A stretch of 50,108 nucleotides of DNA from Pseudomonadota bacterium (GTDB lineage Bacteria > Pseudomonadota > Gammaproteobacteria > Burkholderiales > Burkholderiaceae_C): positions 1-50,108 of the forward strand of contig CAUJHQ010000142.1 in assembly GCA_963204815.1 (NCBI GenBank), given 5' to 3'. The position numbers were made by a program, and so were the translations under genes. The notes beneath the pieces were generated by a model that worked only from the letters and a program-made list of their open reading frames with translations, was not told the origin of the DNA and did not search any database. Below, one piece after another: positions 30,339-40,004 of the stretch; position 1 is the stretch's first letter, and each line of letters begins with the position of its first letter.

Positions 30339-32551
30339 AGACTGGCGGGGCCGACGTCGCCGCGGCCGACCGCGCGGCGGCGATCGTGCAGATCGCCGGC
30401 CGCGACGCGGCCGCCGGCGAGGACGGCCTGGCCGCGCTGGCGCGGGCGCGCGCCTTCGCCGAGCCGCTGCTCGCCGGCCAGCGGCTGGACACCGGCGAGG
30501 ACGCGCTGGCGCACGCCGAGGGCGTGGCCGCCGTGCTGCAGGCGATCGGTGCCGCGCCGTCGATGCGCGCGGCCGCGTTCCTCGTCTATGCCGGCGACTT
30601 TCTCCAGCGCCCCGAGGACATGGTGGCCAAGGCCTTCGGGCCGAGCTACGCCAGCCTCGTCACGCACACACGCAAGCTGGTGCAGATCCAGCGCGCGGCG
30701 CGCGCGGCCCAGGTCGACGCCGAGCAGCGTGCGTTGCAGACCGAGCGCGTGCGCAAGATGCTGCTCGCGTTCAGCCACGACCTGCGTGTGGTGCTGCTGC
30801 GGCTGGCGTCGCGGCTGCAGACGCTGCGCTGGCACGCCGCGAGCAAGGTGCCGTGCCCGGCGGCGCTGGCCGACGAATCGCTGCAGGTCTTCGCGCCGCT
30901 GGCCAACCGGCTGGGCATCTGGCAGATCAAGTGGGAGCTGGAGGACCTGTCGTTCCGCTTCCTGCAGCCCGAGGACTACAAGCGCGTCGCCCAGCTGCTG
31001 CACGAGAAGCGCACCGAGCGCGAGAGCGGCATCGAAGCGGCGCGCGCGCAGCTCGCGCAGCGCTTGGTGGAGGCCGGCGTGCGCGCCGACGTGCAGGGCC
31101 GGCCCAAGCACCTGTACAGCATCTGGAAGAAGATGCAGGGCAAGCGCCTGGGCTTCGAGCGTGTGTTCGACGTGCGCGCGCTGCGTGTCGTCGTCGACGA
31201 CGTCGCCGCCTGCTACGCCGCGCTGGCACGCGTGCACGAGTGCTACCGCCCGGTCGACGGCGAGTTCGACGACTACATCGCCCGCCCCAAGCCGAACGGC
31301 TACCAGAGCCTGCACACCGTGGTGCTGGGCGACGACGGGCGGCCGATCGAGGTGCAGATCCGCACGCGCGCGATGCACGAACACGCCGAGCACGGCGTCG
31401 CCGCGCACTGGATGTACAAGGAGGCGGGCGCGCGCGGCTATGCCGGTGTCAGCGCCGCCGGCGATTTCGAGGAGCGCATTGCCGAGGCGCGCAAGGCCGT
31501 GCTGCGCGAGCTGCTCGCCTGGGAGCGCGACTTCGCGCAGCAGGGCGCGGCCACCGAAGGCGTGTTCGACGACCGCATCTACGTCTTCACGCCGCAGGCC
31601 ACCATCATCGACCTGCCGGCCGGCGGCACGCCGGTCGATTTCGCGTACAGCCTGCACACCGACCTCGGCCACCGCTGCCGCGGCGCGCGCGTCGATGGTG
31701 CGATGGTGCCGCTGAACACCGCGCTGTCGTCCGGGCAGACGGTGGAGATCGTCGCTGCCAAGGAGGGCGGCCCGTCGCTGGACTGGCTGAACGCCGAGCT
31801 CGGCTACCTGAAGAGCCCGCGTGCGAAGTCGAAGGTGCGCGCCTGGTTCAACGCGCAGGCGCAGGCCGCCACCATCGCGCGCGGCCGCGAGGCGGTCGAG
31901 AAGCTGCTGCAGCGCGAAGGCCGCACCGCGGTCAAGCTCGACGCGCTGGCCGAGCAGCTGGGCTTTCGCGGCGCCGACGCGCTGTTCGAGGTCGTCGGCA
32001 AGGACGAGTTCTCGCTGCGCAACATCGAGAACCTGCTCAAGCCCGAGCCGGCGGCGGCGGAGGAGCCTGCGATCGCGCTGCACCGGCCGCGCAGCGATGG
32101 CAGCGGGGCGAAGGGCGGGCTGCTCGTGGTGGGCGTGGAGTCGCTGCTGACGACGCTGTCGCGCTGCTGCCGGCCGGCGCCGCCGGATGCGATCGGCGGC
32201 TACGTCACGCGTGGCAAGGGCGTGGCCATCCACCGCCGCGACTGCCCCAATTTCCGCCACATGGCGCAACAGAGCCCCGGCCGCGTCATCGACGTGCAGT
32301 GGGGCGGTGGCCACGAGGCCGTCTATCCGCTGGACGTGATCGTCGAGGCGAGCGACCGGCAGGGGCTGCTGCGCGACCTGTCCGAGCTGTTCGCGAAGGA
32401 GAAGATGAACGTGACCGGCGTGCACACGCAGAGCGTGAAGGGCACGGCGTGGATGACCTTCACCGTGGAGGTGGCGGACACCGCGCGGCTCGCGCCGCTG
32501 CTCGCCCAGGTGGCGCGCGTGCCGGGCGTGCGCCATGCGCGCCGCAAGTAG
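30335..32551 (+). CDS. relA: GTP pyrophosphokinase RelA, (p)ppGpp synthetase I
   Basis: A 738-residue RelA/SpoT homologue. The N-terminal region (about 45-180) is the HD-hydrolase fold, but the HD pair is gone: AAFLVYAGDF stands where SpoT has LLHDVIEDT. This marks a synthetase-only RelA. The synthetase domain (about 254-365) has GRPKHLYSIWKKMQ, FDVRALRVV, RPKPNGYQSLH and EVQIRT. A TGS domain follows (VFTPQATIIDLPAGGTPVDFAY), then a zinc-finger-like region (LLTTLSRCCRPAPPDAIGGYVTRGKG) and a C-terminal ACT domain. It makes the alarmone on starved ribosomes. No spoT lies in the window. Confidence 0.96.
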   Translation: MKTGGADVAAADRAAAIVQIAGRDAAAGEDGLAALARARAFAEPLLAGQRLDTGEDALAHAEGVAAVLQAIGAAPSMRAAAFLVYAGDFLQRPEDMVAKAFGPSYASLVTHTRKLVQIQRAARAAQVDAEQRALQTERVRKMLLAFSHDLRVVLLRLASRLQTLRWHAASKVPCPAALADESLQVFAPLANRLGIWQIKWELEDLSFRFLQPEDYKRVAQLLHEKRTERESGIEAARAQLAQRLVEAGVRADVQGRPKHLYSIWKKMQGKRLGFERVFDVRALRVVVDDVAACYAALARVHECYRPVDGEFDDYIARPKPNGYQSLHTVVLGDDGRPIEVQIRTRAMHEHAEHGVAAHWMYKEAGARGYAGVSAAGDFEERIAEARKAVLRELLAWERDFAQQGAATEGVFDDRIYVFTPQATIIDLPAGGTPVDFAYSLHTDLGHRCRGARVDGAMVPLNTALSSGQTVEIVAAKEGGPSLDWLNAELGYLKSPRAKSKVRAWFNAQAQAATIARGREAVEKLLQREGRTAVKLDALAEQLGFRGADALFEVVGKDEFSLRNIENLLKPEPAAAEEPAIALHRPRSDGSGAKGGLLVVGVESLLTTLSRCCRPAPPDAIGGYVTRGKGVAIHRRDCPNFRHMAQQSPGRVIDVQWGGGHEAVYPLDVIVEASDRQGLLRDLSELFAKEKMNVTGVHTQSVKGTAWMTFTVEVADTARLAPLLAQVARVPGVRHARRK

Positions 32552-32590
32552 CGTGAACGACTGCGCGGTCGGTGACGACGCGGCATCGTG

Positions 32591-32596
32591 TATAGT
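32591..32596 (+). promoter_or_regulatory. -10 element of the tRNA-Val gene
   Basis: TATAGT matches the -10 consensus at 5 of 6 positions and lies 12 nt before the mature tRNA, giving a short 5' leader. The upstream GTGAC around 32570 could be a weak -35. Confidence 0.5.
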
Positions 32597-32608
32597 CTCG
32601 GGCTCGAC

Positions 32609-32685
32609 AGGCGTGTAGCTCAGCTGGTTAGAGCACCACCTTGACATGGTGGGGGTCGGAGGTTCGAGTCCTCTCGCGCCTACCA
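32609..32685 (+). tRNA. tRNA-Val (anticodon GAC)
   Basis: A 77-nt cloverleaf. The acceptor arms AGGCGTG and CGCGCCT pair over 7 bp with one G-T pair. The D arm is AGCTCAGCTGGTTAGAGC. The anticodon stem CCACC/GGTGG encloses TTGACAT with anticodon GAC at 32643-32645. The T arm is GGAGG-TTCGAGT-CCTCT. CCA is encoded (32683-32685). Confidence 0.97.
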
Positions 32686-32729
32686 GATTCGGATGATTCG
32701 AGTCGGTAGACACGGCCCGGCGATAGACG

Positions 32730-32762
32730 AAGGGACTTGGCGGCAGCGCCAAGTCCCTTTTT
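32730..32762 (+). terminator. strong Rho-independent terminator after tRNA-Val
   Basis: AAGGGACTTGGCG (32730-32742) and CGCCAAGTCCCTT (32747-32759) form a perfect 13-bp stem with a GCAG loop, followed by a run of T to 32762. It begins 45 bp after the tRNA. It is the only textbook terminator noticed in the window. Confidence 0.92.
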
Positions 32763-32881
32763 CGCATTTCGGCCCGTGCCGCCGCGGCACGGCGGCCCTT
32801 GAGGCAACGCAAGCCCTTGCCGCGCCGGCGCGGCCATCCTCTTTCCATCGGCATGCCGTCGCGTGCCTGGAGTGGAGCACG
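32763..32881 (+). promoter_or_regulatory. structured leader/promoter region of hpf
   Basis: No gene is seen here. There is a perfect hairpin CCGTGCCG/CGGCACGG (32774-32781 and 32785-32792), and a 16-bp palindrome at 32819-32834 (GCCGCGCCGGCGCGGC). Between them TTGAG-GCAA-CGCAA (32799-32812) matches the FNR consensus at 7 of 10 positions. No convincing -10 was found. GGAG precedes the hpf ATG. Confidence 0.35.
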
Positions 32882-33238
32882 ATGAAGAAGCCCGTGGAGA
32901 TCCGGTTCCTCGGCATGGAAGCGTCGCCGGCCGTCGAGGCCGTGGCGCGCGAGAAGGTGGCCAAGCTCGAAGGCCCGGGGCGCGAACTCACGTCGTGCCG
33001 CGTCACGATCGAGGCCCTGCACAAGCACCAGCAGCAGGGGCGGCCGTTCGCGGTGCGCCTGGACGTCACGCTGCCCGGCCACGAACTCGGCATCGACCGC
33101 GTGCAGAACGAGGACGTCTACGTCGCGCTGCGCGATGCCTTCGACGGCCTGCGCCGCCGGCTCGACGAAACGCTGCGCCGCGATCGCGGCGAGGTGAAGA
33201 CGCACGCGGCGCCCGGCGCCGACGAGCCGCAGGCTTGA
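32882..33238 (+). CDS. HPF/RaiA-family ribosome-associated protein
   Basis: A 118-residue protein of the ribosome hibernation promoting factor fold. It starts [25 protein letters not shown], has the basic [20 protein letters not shown] region, and ends with the helix [22 protein letters not shown]. The family binds the 30S subunit and stabilises inactive ribosomes in stationary phase. It is short, without the dimerising C-terminal domain of long HPF. It is not next to rpoN, where the main hpf usually lies, so this may be a second copy. It is followed after 34 bp by a P-type ATPase gene, probably in one transcript. Confidence 0.88.
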   Translation: MKKPVEIRFLGMEASPAVEAVAREKVAKLEGPGRELTSCRVTIEALHKHQQQGRPFAVRLDVTLPGHELGIDRVQNEDVYVALRDAFDGLRRRLDETLRRDRGEVKTHAAPGADEPQA

Positions 33239-33272
33239 GGGCGCGCCGCGCCGCAGCGGCGACACTCGCGGG

Positions 33273-35870
33273 GTGACGAGCCCACCCGCCCCCGACGACT
33301 GGCACCGGCGCGACAGCGACGAGATCGCGCGCGCGCACGGTGTCGACCCGCAGCACGGGCTGGCCGACGAAGAGGCCGCGCGCCGCGCTGCCCGCCACGG
33401 CCCGAACGAACTCGCGGAGCGCGCCGGCAAGAGCGCGTGGCGCCTGTTCGCCGACCAGTTCCGCGACTTCATGATCGTGGTGCTGATCGGCGCCGGCATC
33501 GTCTCGGGCATCGTCGGCGAGCCGATCGACGCGCTCGCCATCGGCGTCATCGTGCTGCTGAACGGCGTCATCGGCTTCGTGCAGGCCTGGCGCGCCGACC
33601 GCGCGCTGGCGGCGCTGAAGCAGCTGGCCGCGTCGCAGGCCACCGTGCTGCGCGGCGGCGAGCTGCGGCGGGTGCCGGCGTCGACACTGGTGCCGGGCGA
33701 CGTCGTGCTGCTCGAGGCCGGCAACCAGGTGCCGGCCGACCTGCGCCTGACCGACGCCGCAAGGCTGGTGGTCGACGAATCGGCGCTCACCGGCGAATCG
33801 GTCGGCGTCGCCAAGCACACGCGCGCGCTCGGCGAGGATGCGCAGGCGCTCGGCGACCGCCACAACATGGCCTACAAGGGCACGACCGCGTCGCAGGGCC
33901 GCGGGCGCGGGCTCGTCGTCGCCATCGGCATGGGCACCGAGCTCGGCCGCGTGGCGCAGCTGCTCGAGACCGGCGACCGCGCCACGCCGCTGCAGCGCCG
34001 CCTGGCCGCCTTCGGCCGCCGGCTCGCGCTGGCGGTGCTGGCGATCTGCGCCGTGATCTTCGCCGCCGGCGTGGCGCGCGGCGAGCCGGTGGTGCTGATG
34101 CTGCTCACCGCCGTCAGCCTCGCGGTGGCGGCGATTCCCGAGGCGCTGCCGGCCGTCGTCACCGTGCTGCTGGCGCTGGGCGCACGCCGCATGGTGGCGC
34201 TGAACGCGCTGATCCGCCGCCTGCCGTCGGTCGAGACGCTGGGCTCGGTGACGGTGATCTGCAGCGACAAGACCGGCACGCTGACGCAGAACCGCATGAC
34301 GGCCGACGAGTGGGCCGCCGACGACGCGAGCCTCGCCGAACTGGCGGTCGCGGCCGCGCTCTGCAACGACGCCCGCCGCGATGCGCAGGGCCGCTGGGCG
34401 GGCGACCCCACCGAGACCGCGCTCGCCGAGGGCGCGCTCGCGCGCGGTGCCGACAAGGCGCAACTCGACGCACGCTGGCGCCGCACCGACGAACACCCGT
34501 TCGACTCCGATCGCAAGCGCATGACGACGCTGCACCGAGACGGCGACACGGCGGTGGCCTACGTGAAGGGCGCGCCGGAATCGATGCTGCCGCGCTGCGG
34601 CGCGCACTGGTCGCCGGCCGGCGTGCGGCCCTTCGACGCCGCCGCGACCGCCGCGCTGGCGCACGCCATGGCCGAGCGCGGCCTGCGCGTGCTGGCCTTC
34701 GCGCGCCGCGCCGCGCTGGCCGGCGGCGCGCTGCCGCCGGAGGACGCGCTCGAGTTCATCGGCCTCGTCGGCCTCATCGACCCGCCGCGCGCCGAAGCGG
34801 CGGCAGCGGTGGCCGAGTGCCGCAGCGCCGGCATCGTGCCGGTCATGATCACCGGCGACCACCCGGCCACGGCGCTGGCCATCGCGCACCGCCTGGGCAT
34901 CGCCGAAGGCGGCCGCCACTCGGTGATCAGCGGCGCCGAGCTCGCCCAGATGGACGACGCCACGCTGCGCGAACGGCTGCGCTCGGTGCGCGTGTTCGCG
35001 CGCGTCGACCCGGCGCAGAAGATCCGCATCGTCCAGGCGCTGCAGGCCGAGGGCCACTACGTCGCGATGACGGGCGATGGCGTCAACGACGCGCCGGCGC
35101 TCGCGCGCGCCGACATCGGCATCGCGATGGGGCAGGGCGGCACCGACGTCGCGCGCGAGGCCTCGGCGCTGGTGCTGCTGGACGACAACTTCGCCACCAT
35201 CGTCGGCGCGGTTCGCGAAGGCCGGCGCATCTACGACAACATCCGCAAGTTCGTGCGCTACGCGATGACGGGCAACTCGGGCGAGATCTGGACGCTGTTC
35301 CTGGCGCCGCTGGCCGGGCTGCCGATCCCGCTGCTGCCGATCCACATCCTCTGGGTCAACCTCGTCACCGACGGCCTGCCGGGGCTGGCGCTGGCGGCCG
35401 AGCCGGCCGAGCGCGGCGTCATGCGGCGGCCGCCGCGGGCCCCCGCCGAGAGCCTGTTCGCGCAGGGGCTGTGGCAGCACGTGCTGTTCGTCGGTCTGCT
35501 GATCGGCGGCCTGTGCCTGGCGGTGCAGTGGTGGGCGCTGCAGGCCGTGCCGGCGGCGGCGCAGACGATGGTCTTCACCACCCTCACGCTGGCGCAGATG
35601 GCGCACGTGCTGGCGATCCGCTCCGAGCGCGAATCGCTGTTCGTGCAGGGCCTGCGCTCGAACCTGCCGCTGCTCGGCGCGGTGGCGCTCACCACGGCGC
35701 TGCAGCTGGCGGTGGTGTACGTGCCGTGGCTGCAGCCGGTGTTCCGCACGGTGGCGCTGGGCGCCGGCGAACTGGGGCTGTGCGTGGCGGCAGCGCTGGC
35801 GGTCTTCGCCGTCGTCGAGATCGAGAAGGCCTGGCGCCGCCGCGCCGCCGCTACACCAGCGACTTCGTGA
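33273..35870 (+). CDS. P2-type cation (probably Ca2+) transporting ATPase
   Basis: An 865-residue P-type ATPase with a GTG start. TGES (173-176) is the actuator motif, D332 in SDKTGTLT is phosphorylated, KGAPE is in the nucleotide domain, and [11 protein letters not shown] is the hinge. PEALP (289-293), a TM5 GNSGEIW segment and a TM6 [10 protein letters not shown] match the residues that form Ca2+ site II in SERCA (Glu, Asn, Glu, Asn, Thr, Asp), so Ca2+ is the best guess. Mg2+ or Mn2+ cannot be excluded. It follows hpf and converges on the acetyltransferase gene with a 20-bp 3' overlap. Related ATPases are in Anr-controlled anaerobic sets of other proteobacteria (from memory). Confidence 0.93.
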   Translation: MTSPPAPDDWHRRDSDEIARAHGVDPQHGLADEEAARRAARHGPNELAERAGKSAWRLFADQFRDFMIVVLIGAGIVSGIVGEPIDALAIGVIVLLNGVIGFVQAWRADRALAALKQLAASQATVLRGGELRRVPASTLVPGDVVLLEAGNQVPADLRLTDAARLVVDESALTGESVGVAKHTRALGEDAQALGDRHNMAYKGTTASQGRGRGLVVAIGMGTELGRVAQLLETGDRATPLQRRLAAFGRRLALAVLAICAVIFAAGVARGEPVVLMLLTAVSLAVAAIPEALPAVVTVLLALGARRMVALNALIRRLPSVETLGSVTVICSDKTGTLTQNRMTADEWAADDASLAELAVAAALCNDARRDAQGRWAGDPTETALAEGALARGADKAQLDARWRRTDEHPFDSDRKRMTTLHRDGDTAVAYVKGAPESMLPRCGAHWSPAGVRPFDAAATAALAHAMAERGLRVLAFARRAALAGGALPPEDALEFIGLVGLIDPPRAEAAAAVAECRSAGIVPVMITGDHPATALAIAHRLGIAEGGRHSVISGAELAQMDDATLRERLRSVRVFARVDPAQKIRIVQALQAEGHYVAMTGDGVNDAPALARADIGIAMGQGGTDVAREASALVLLDDNFATIVGAVREGRRIYDNIRKFVRYAMTGNSGEIWTLFLAPLAGLPIPLLPIHILWVNLVTDGLPGLALAAEPAERGVMRRPPRAPAESLFAQGLWQHVLFVGLLIGGLCLAVQWWALQAVPAAAQTMVFTTLTLAQMAHVLAIRSERESLFVQGLRSNLPLLGAVALTTALQLAVVYVPWLQPVFRTVALGAGELGLCVAAALAVFAVVEIEKAWRRRAAATPATS

Positions 35871-38508
35871 CGACCCGGATGTCGGGGTCGGACTCGCGCG
35901 CCTCCTCGACCGTGTAGCCCTCGCTGCGCGCCAGCTGCAGCATCGCCGCGTTCTCGCGCAGCACCTGGCCGAACAGGCGCTGCGTGCCGCGCTGGCGCAG
36001 GTAGTCCTCCAGCGTGGCCATCAGCAGCGTGCCGAGGCCGCGCGCCTTCAGGTCGGAGCGCACGATGACGGCGAACTCGGCCTCGGTGTTGTCGGGGTCG
36101 CTCACCGCGCGCGCCACGCCCAGCGTCTGCGGGCCGTCGGCGCCAGGCACTTCGGCGATGAAGGCCATCTCGCGGTCGTAGTCGATCTGCGTCAGCCGCG
36201 CCAGTTCGGAATGCGGCAGCTCGCGGCGCGTGTAGAAGACGCGCATGCGCACGTCTTCCGGCGCCAGCTGCTCGAGGAAGCGGCGGTGCTGGCCTTCGTC
36301 TTCCGGCCGGATCGGCCGCACGGTCACGCGCTGGTTCTCCCACTGCATCGTCTTCACCCAGCGCGCCGGGTAGGGCCGGATCGCGAAGTTCGCGGCGCCC
36401 GCCACCGGCGTGGGCGACACGCGGATGCGTGCATCCAGCGCCAGCACGCCCTTCTCGTCGACCCACAGCGGGTTGATGTCCAGTTCGGCCAGGTGCGGCA
36501 GGTCGGCGAGCATCTGCGACACGGCGATCAGCACGTCGTGCAGCGCGTCGGCCTTCACCGGCGGGCGGTCGCGGTAGCCCGCCAGGCGGCGCGAGATGCG
36601 CGTGCGCGACACCAGCTCGCGCGCCAGGCTGCGGTTCAGCGGCGGCAGCGCGATCGCGCTGTCGGCCGTGACCTCCACCGCCGTGCCGCCTTCGCCGCAC
36701 AGGATGACGGGGCCGAAGACGGCGTCGACGCTGGCGCCGACGATCAGCTCGTAGGCGCCCGAGCGGTGCACCATGCTCTGCACCGTGAAGCCGGTCAGGC
36801 GCGCGTCGGGGCGCGCGCGCTGCACGCGCTGCAGCATCTGCACGGCCGCGTCGGCGAGCGCGGCCTCGTCCTCCAGCCCCAGGCGCACGCCGCCGACGTC
36901 GGACTTGTGGGTGATCTCCGGCGACACGATCTTCAGCGCCAGCGGCCACTGCATCGACTTCGCGGCGGCCACCGCCGCCTCCGGCGTCGGCGCCGTCAGC
37001 ACCGTGGGCACGACCGGGATGCCGTAGGCCGCCAGCACCGCCTTCGCCTCCGCCTCGGACAGCCAGGCGCGGCCCTCGGCGAGCGCGCGGTCGAGGTGGG
37101 CGCGCGCGGCGGCGACGTCGGGCAGCGGGTTCTCGCTCGCGGAGGGCGTCTCCAGCAGCGTGGCCTGGTTGCGGCGGAAGGTCTGCAGCATCGAGAAGGC
37201 GTGCACGGCCTCCTCGGGCGTGGGGTAGTCGGGCACGCCGGCGGCTTCGAACAGGCGGCGCGCCTCGCTGACGGCGCCGTCGCCCAGCCAGCAGCCCATC
37301 ACCCGCGACGGCGCGGCGCGCAGCAGCGGCACGCAGGCACGCGCGATGTCGTCGCTGCGCACGATGGCCGTCGGCGCGTGCACGAACAGCAGCGCGCCGC
37401 TGTCCGGCGTGGCCAGCAGCGCGGCCAGCGCCGCGGTGTAGCGCTCCACCGGGGCGTCGCCGATGATGTCGATGGGGTTGGCGCGCGACCAGTTGAACGG
37501 CAGCGCGGCGTCCAGCGTGGCGAGCAGTTCGGCGCTGGGTTCGGCGAGCTCGACGCCCTCGCGCTCGGCGGCGTCGGCGGCCATCACGCCGGCGCCGCCG
37601 CCGTTGGTCAGGATCGTCAACGCCTCGCTGCGGTTGCCGGCAAAGCGCGCCAGCGTCTGCGCGGCGGTGAACAGCTCCTGCAGCGTGTCCACGCGCAGCA
37701 GGCCGGCGCGGCGGATCGCGGCGTCGTACACGGTGTCCGACCCCGCCAGCGCGCCGGTGTGCGAGGCCGCCGCCTTCACGCCGTGCGCGGTGCGGCCGGC
37801 CTTGACGACGATGACCGGCTTGTTGCGCGCCGCCGAGCGCGCCGCCGACATGAACTTGCGCGGCGCGCTGACCGATTCGACGTAAAGCAGGATCGCGCGC
37901 GTCGCGGCGTCGGTGGCCAGGTGGTCGAGCAGGTCGCCGAAGTCGACGTCGATGTGTTCGCCCAGCGACACCATGTGCGAGAAGCCGATGCCGCGCGCCT
38001 TCGCCCAGTCGAGCACCGCGGTGACGAGTGCGCCCGATTGCGAGACGAAGGCAATCTGCCCCGGCAGTGCGTCGGCATGCGCGAAGGTGGCGTTGAGGCC
38101 GATGCGCGGGCTCATCGAGCCGATGCAGTTGTTGCCCAGCAGCCGCAGCGTGTGCGGGCGCGCGGCGTCCAGCACGGCCTGCTTCTGGTCCTTCGTGAGG
38201 CCGGCCGTGACGACGATGGCCGCGCGCGTGCCGAAGGCGCCGAGCTCGGCGACGAGCGGCGCCACCGTGTCCGGCGGCGTGCAGATGACGGCGAGGTCGG
38301 GCACCGCGGGCAGGTCGGCGGTGCGGGCGTAGGCGGTCACGCCGTCGAGCGCCGCGTGCTTCGGGTTCACCGGGTACAGCGCACCGGCAAAGCCGCCGGC
38401 GCGCAGGTTGCGCCAGATCGTCGCGCCGACGCTGTTCGGGCGCGTGGAGGCGCCGTACACGGCCACCGACGAAGGGTTCAACAGACGGTCCAGATGGCGA
38501 ATGCTCAA
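35851..38508 (-). CDS. Pat-type protein acetyltransferase: NDP-forming acyl-CoA synthetase domain fused to GNAT
   Basis: An 885-residue fusion. Residues about 1-130 are a CoA-binding Rossmann fold ([13 protein letters not shown]). Residues about 140-460 are succinyl-CoA-ligase-like, with H250 in [14 protein letters not shown]. Residues about 475-700 are an ATP-grasp domain ([18 protein letters not shown]). The last 160 residues are a GNAT domain ([21 protein letters not shown], then [13 protein letters not shown]). This is the layout of Salmonella Pat / E. coli PatZ, which acetylate lysines on acetyl-CoA synthetase and other enzymes. The start is TTG at 38508, preceded by GGGGAG at 5 nt and giving the family start [11 protein letters not shown]. 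It is divergent from the beta-CASP gene. Confidence 0.92.
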   Translation of the reverse strand: MSIRHLDRLLNPSSVAVYGASTRPNSVGATIWRNLRAGGFAGALYPVNPKHAALDGVTAYARTADLPAVPDLAVICTPPDTVAPLVAELGAFGTRAAIVVTAGLTKDQKQAVLDAARPHTLRLLGNNCIGSMSPRIGLNATFAHADALPGQIAFVSQSGALVTAVLDWAKARGIGFSHMVSLGEHIDVDFGDLLDHLATDAATRAILLYVESVSAPRKFMSAARSAARNKPVIVVKAGRTAHGVKAAASHTGALAGSDTVYDAAIRRAGLLRVDTLQELFTAAQTLARFAGNRSEALTILTNGGGAGVMAADAAEREGVELAEPSAELLATLDAALPFNWSRANPIDIIGDAPVERYTAALAALLATPDSGALLFVHAPTAIVRSDDIARACVPLLRAAPSRVMGCWLGDGAVSEARRLFEAAGVPDYPTPEEAVHAFSMLQTFRRNQATLLETPSASENPLPDVAAARAHLDRALAEGRAWLSEAEAKAVLAAYGIPVVPTVLTAPTPEAAVAAAKSMQWPLALKIVSPEITHKSDVGGVRLGLEDEAALADAAVQMLQRVQRARPDARLTGFTVQSMVHRSGAYELIVGASVDAVFGPVILCGEGGTAVEVTADSAIALPPLNRSLARELVSRTRISRRLAGYRDRPPVKADALHDVLIAVSQMLADLPHLAELDINPLWVDEKGVLALDARIRVSPTPVAGAANFAIRPYPARWVKTMQWENQRVTVRPIRPEDEGQHRRFLEQLAPEDVRMRVFYTRRELPHSELARLTQIDYDREMAFIAEVPGADGPQTLGVARAVSDPDNTEAEFAVIVRSDLKARGLGTLLMATLEDYLRQRGTQRLFGQVLRENAAMLQLARSEGYTVEEARESDPDIRVVTKSLV

Positions 38509-38563
38509 GCGTGCTCCCCGGTGACGGCGCGCGCATGATGAGGCATGGCGCGGGCGGCGGCGA

Positions 38564-38577
38564 TTGACCCCCGTCAA
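38564..38577. promoter_or_regulatory. FNR/Anr-type dyad TTGAC-N4-GTCAA between divergent genes
   Basis: TTGACCCCCGTCAA is a perfect dyad, matching the FNR consensus at 8 of 10 conserved positions. It lies 56 bp from the acetyltransferase start and 51 bp from the beta-CASP start in a 119-bp intergenic region that holds nothing else recognisable. One site could control both genes. Confidence 0.55.
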
Positions 38578-38627
38578 GCGCGGCGGCGCGGCCTGCGGCA
38601 CGCTCGGACATTCACGTGGGAGACACG

Positions 38628-39995
38628 ATGCGACTCGAATTCCTCGGTGCCACCGGCACCGTGACCGGCTCGAAGTACCTGCTCGACCATGACGGCCGGC
38701 AGCTGCTGGTGGACTGCGGCCTGTTCCAGGGCCTGAAGGCGCTGCGCCTGCGCAACTGGGACGCGCTGCCGATCGCGCCGGCGAAGATCGACGCCGTGCT
38801 GCTCACGCATGCGCACATCGATCACAGCGGCTACGTGCCCCGCCTCGTCAAGCTGGGCTTCCGCGGCCCGGTGTACTGCAGCGAGGCCACGCTCGAACTC
38901 TGCCGCCTGCTGCTGCCCGATTCCGGCCGCCTGCAGGAGGAGGAGGCCGACTACGCGAACCGCCACGGCAGCAGCAAGCACAAGCCGGCGCTGCCGCTCT
39001 ACACCGAGGACGACGCGCGCGCCGCGCTGAAGCGCTTCGAGGTGCTGCCGGTCGGCGAGGACCACTCGCTGTGGCCCGGCTGGACCTGGCGGCTGCAGCG
39101 CGCCGGCCACATCCTCGGCGCCTGCAGCGCGCGCATCGGGTGGGACGGCGAGGGCGGGCGCGGCAGCCTGCTGTTTTCCGGCGACCTCGGCCGCGACGAC
39201 GACCTGCTGATGCGCCCGCCGGCCGCGCCGCCGGCCGCCGAGACCGTGGTCGTCGAGTCCACCTATGGCGACCGCCTGCACCGCAACGGCGACGTGCTGG
39301 GCAAGCTTGCCGACATCGTCAACCGCACCGCGGCGCGCGGCGGCATCGTCGTCGTGCCGGCCTTCGCCGTCGGCCGCGCGCAGACCGTGCTGCACTGCCT
39401 GCAGGAACTGAAGGCTGCACGGCGCATCCCCGACCTGCCGGTGTTCCTGAACAGCCCGATGGCGACGGACGCGACGCGCATCTACCGCCACCACCTGGAG
39501 GACCACCGCCTCAGCGCCGAGCAGTGCGCCGCGTTCGGCCGCGACATCACCTTCGTCAACACGGTGGAGGCGTCGAAGGCGCTGAACTCGATGCGGTTCC
39601 CGTCGATCATCGTCTCGGCCAGCGGCATGGCGACCGGCGGGCGCGTGCTGCACCACCTGGTGGCGTTTGCGCCGCACGAACGCAACACGATCCTGTTTGC
39701 CGGCTACCAGGCGGCGGGCACGCGTGGCGCGTCCATCGTCGGCGGCGCGCGCGAGGTGAAGATCTTCGGCCAGTACGTGCCGGTGCGCGCCGAGGTGGCC
39801 AACCTCGACATGCTGTCGGCACACGCCGACCGCGACCAGCTGCTGGCCTGGCTGGGCCGCATGCCGAAGCCGCCCCGCCGCGTGTTCGTGACGCACGGCG
39901 AGCCGGTGGCCGCCGACGCGATGCGGCTGGCCATCCAGGACCGGCTGCACTGGAACGCCGAAGTGCCGGAGTACCGCAGCGCGGTGGAGCTCTGA
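38628..39995 (+). CDS. MBL-fold/beta-CASP RNA-processing exonuclease family protein
   Basis: A 455-residue metallo-hydrolase. The zinc motif HAHIDH is at 61-66 in VLLTHAHIDHSGYVPRL. FSGDLGRDDD follows, then the beta-CASP insert (VESTYGDRLH, FAVGRAQTVLHCLQELK, FLNSPMATDATRIY). The late motifs are SASGMATGGRVLHHL, LSAHADRDQLL and VFVTHGEP, diagnostic for the KH-less RNase J/CPSF-like group. RNA is the likely substrate. The ATG at 38628 follows GGGAG. Bacterial members are often in low-oxygen regulons with Pat-like proteins (general knowledge). The gene converges on a sensor kinase gene. Confidence 0.93.
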   Translation: MRLEFLGATGTVTGSKYLLDHDGRQLLVDCGLFQGLKALRLRNWDALPIAPAKIDAVLLTHAHIDHSGYVPRLVKLGFRGPVYCSEATLELCRLLLPDSGRLQEEEADYANRHGSSKHKPALPLYTEDDARAALKRFEVLPVGEDHSLWPGWTWRLQRAGHILGACSARIGWDGEGGRGSLLFSGDLGRDDDLLMRPPAAPPAAETVVVESTYGDRLHRNGDVLGKLADIVNRTAARGGIVVVPAFAVGRAQTVLHCLQELKAARRIPDLPVFLNSPMATDATRIYRHHLEDHRLSAEQCAAFGRDITFVNTVEASKALNSMRFPSIIVSASGMATGGRVLHHLVAFAPHERNTILFAGYQAAGTRGASIVGGAREVKIFGQYVPVRAEVANLDMLSAHADRDQLLAWLGRMPKPPRRVFVTHGEPVAADAMRLAIQDRLHWNAEVPEYRSAVEL

Positions 39996-40004
39996 AGCGC
40001 CGGG

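Noticed and set aside
32628..33868. Antisense open frames over the tRNA containing stretches such as RRERTRTSDPHHVK and GARGLEPPTPTMSR
   Set aside because: These are the well-known spurious translations of a tRNA gene on the opposite strand; they share no other features of a real protein.
38616..38627. GTG at 38616 as the start of the beta-CASP protein
   Set aside because: It overlaps the GGGAG ribosome binding site of the ATG at 38628, which gives the family start MRLEFLGATGTVTGS.
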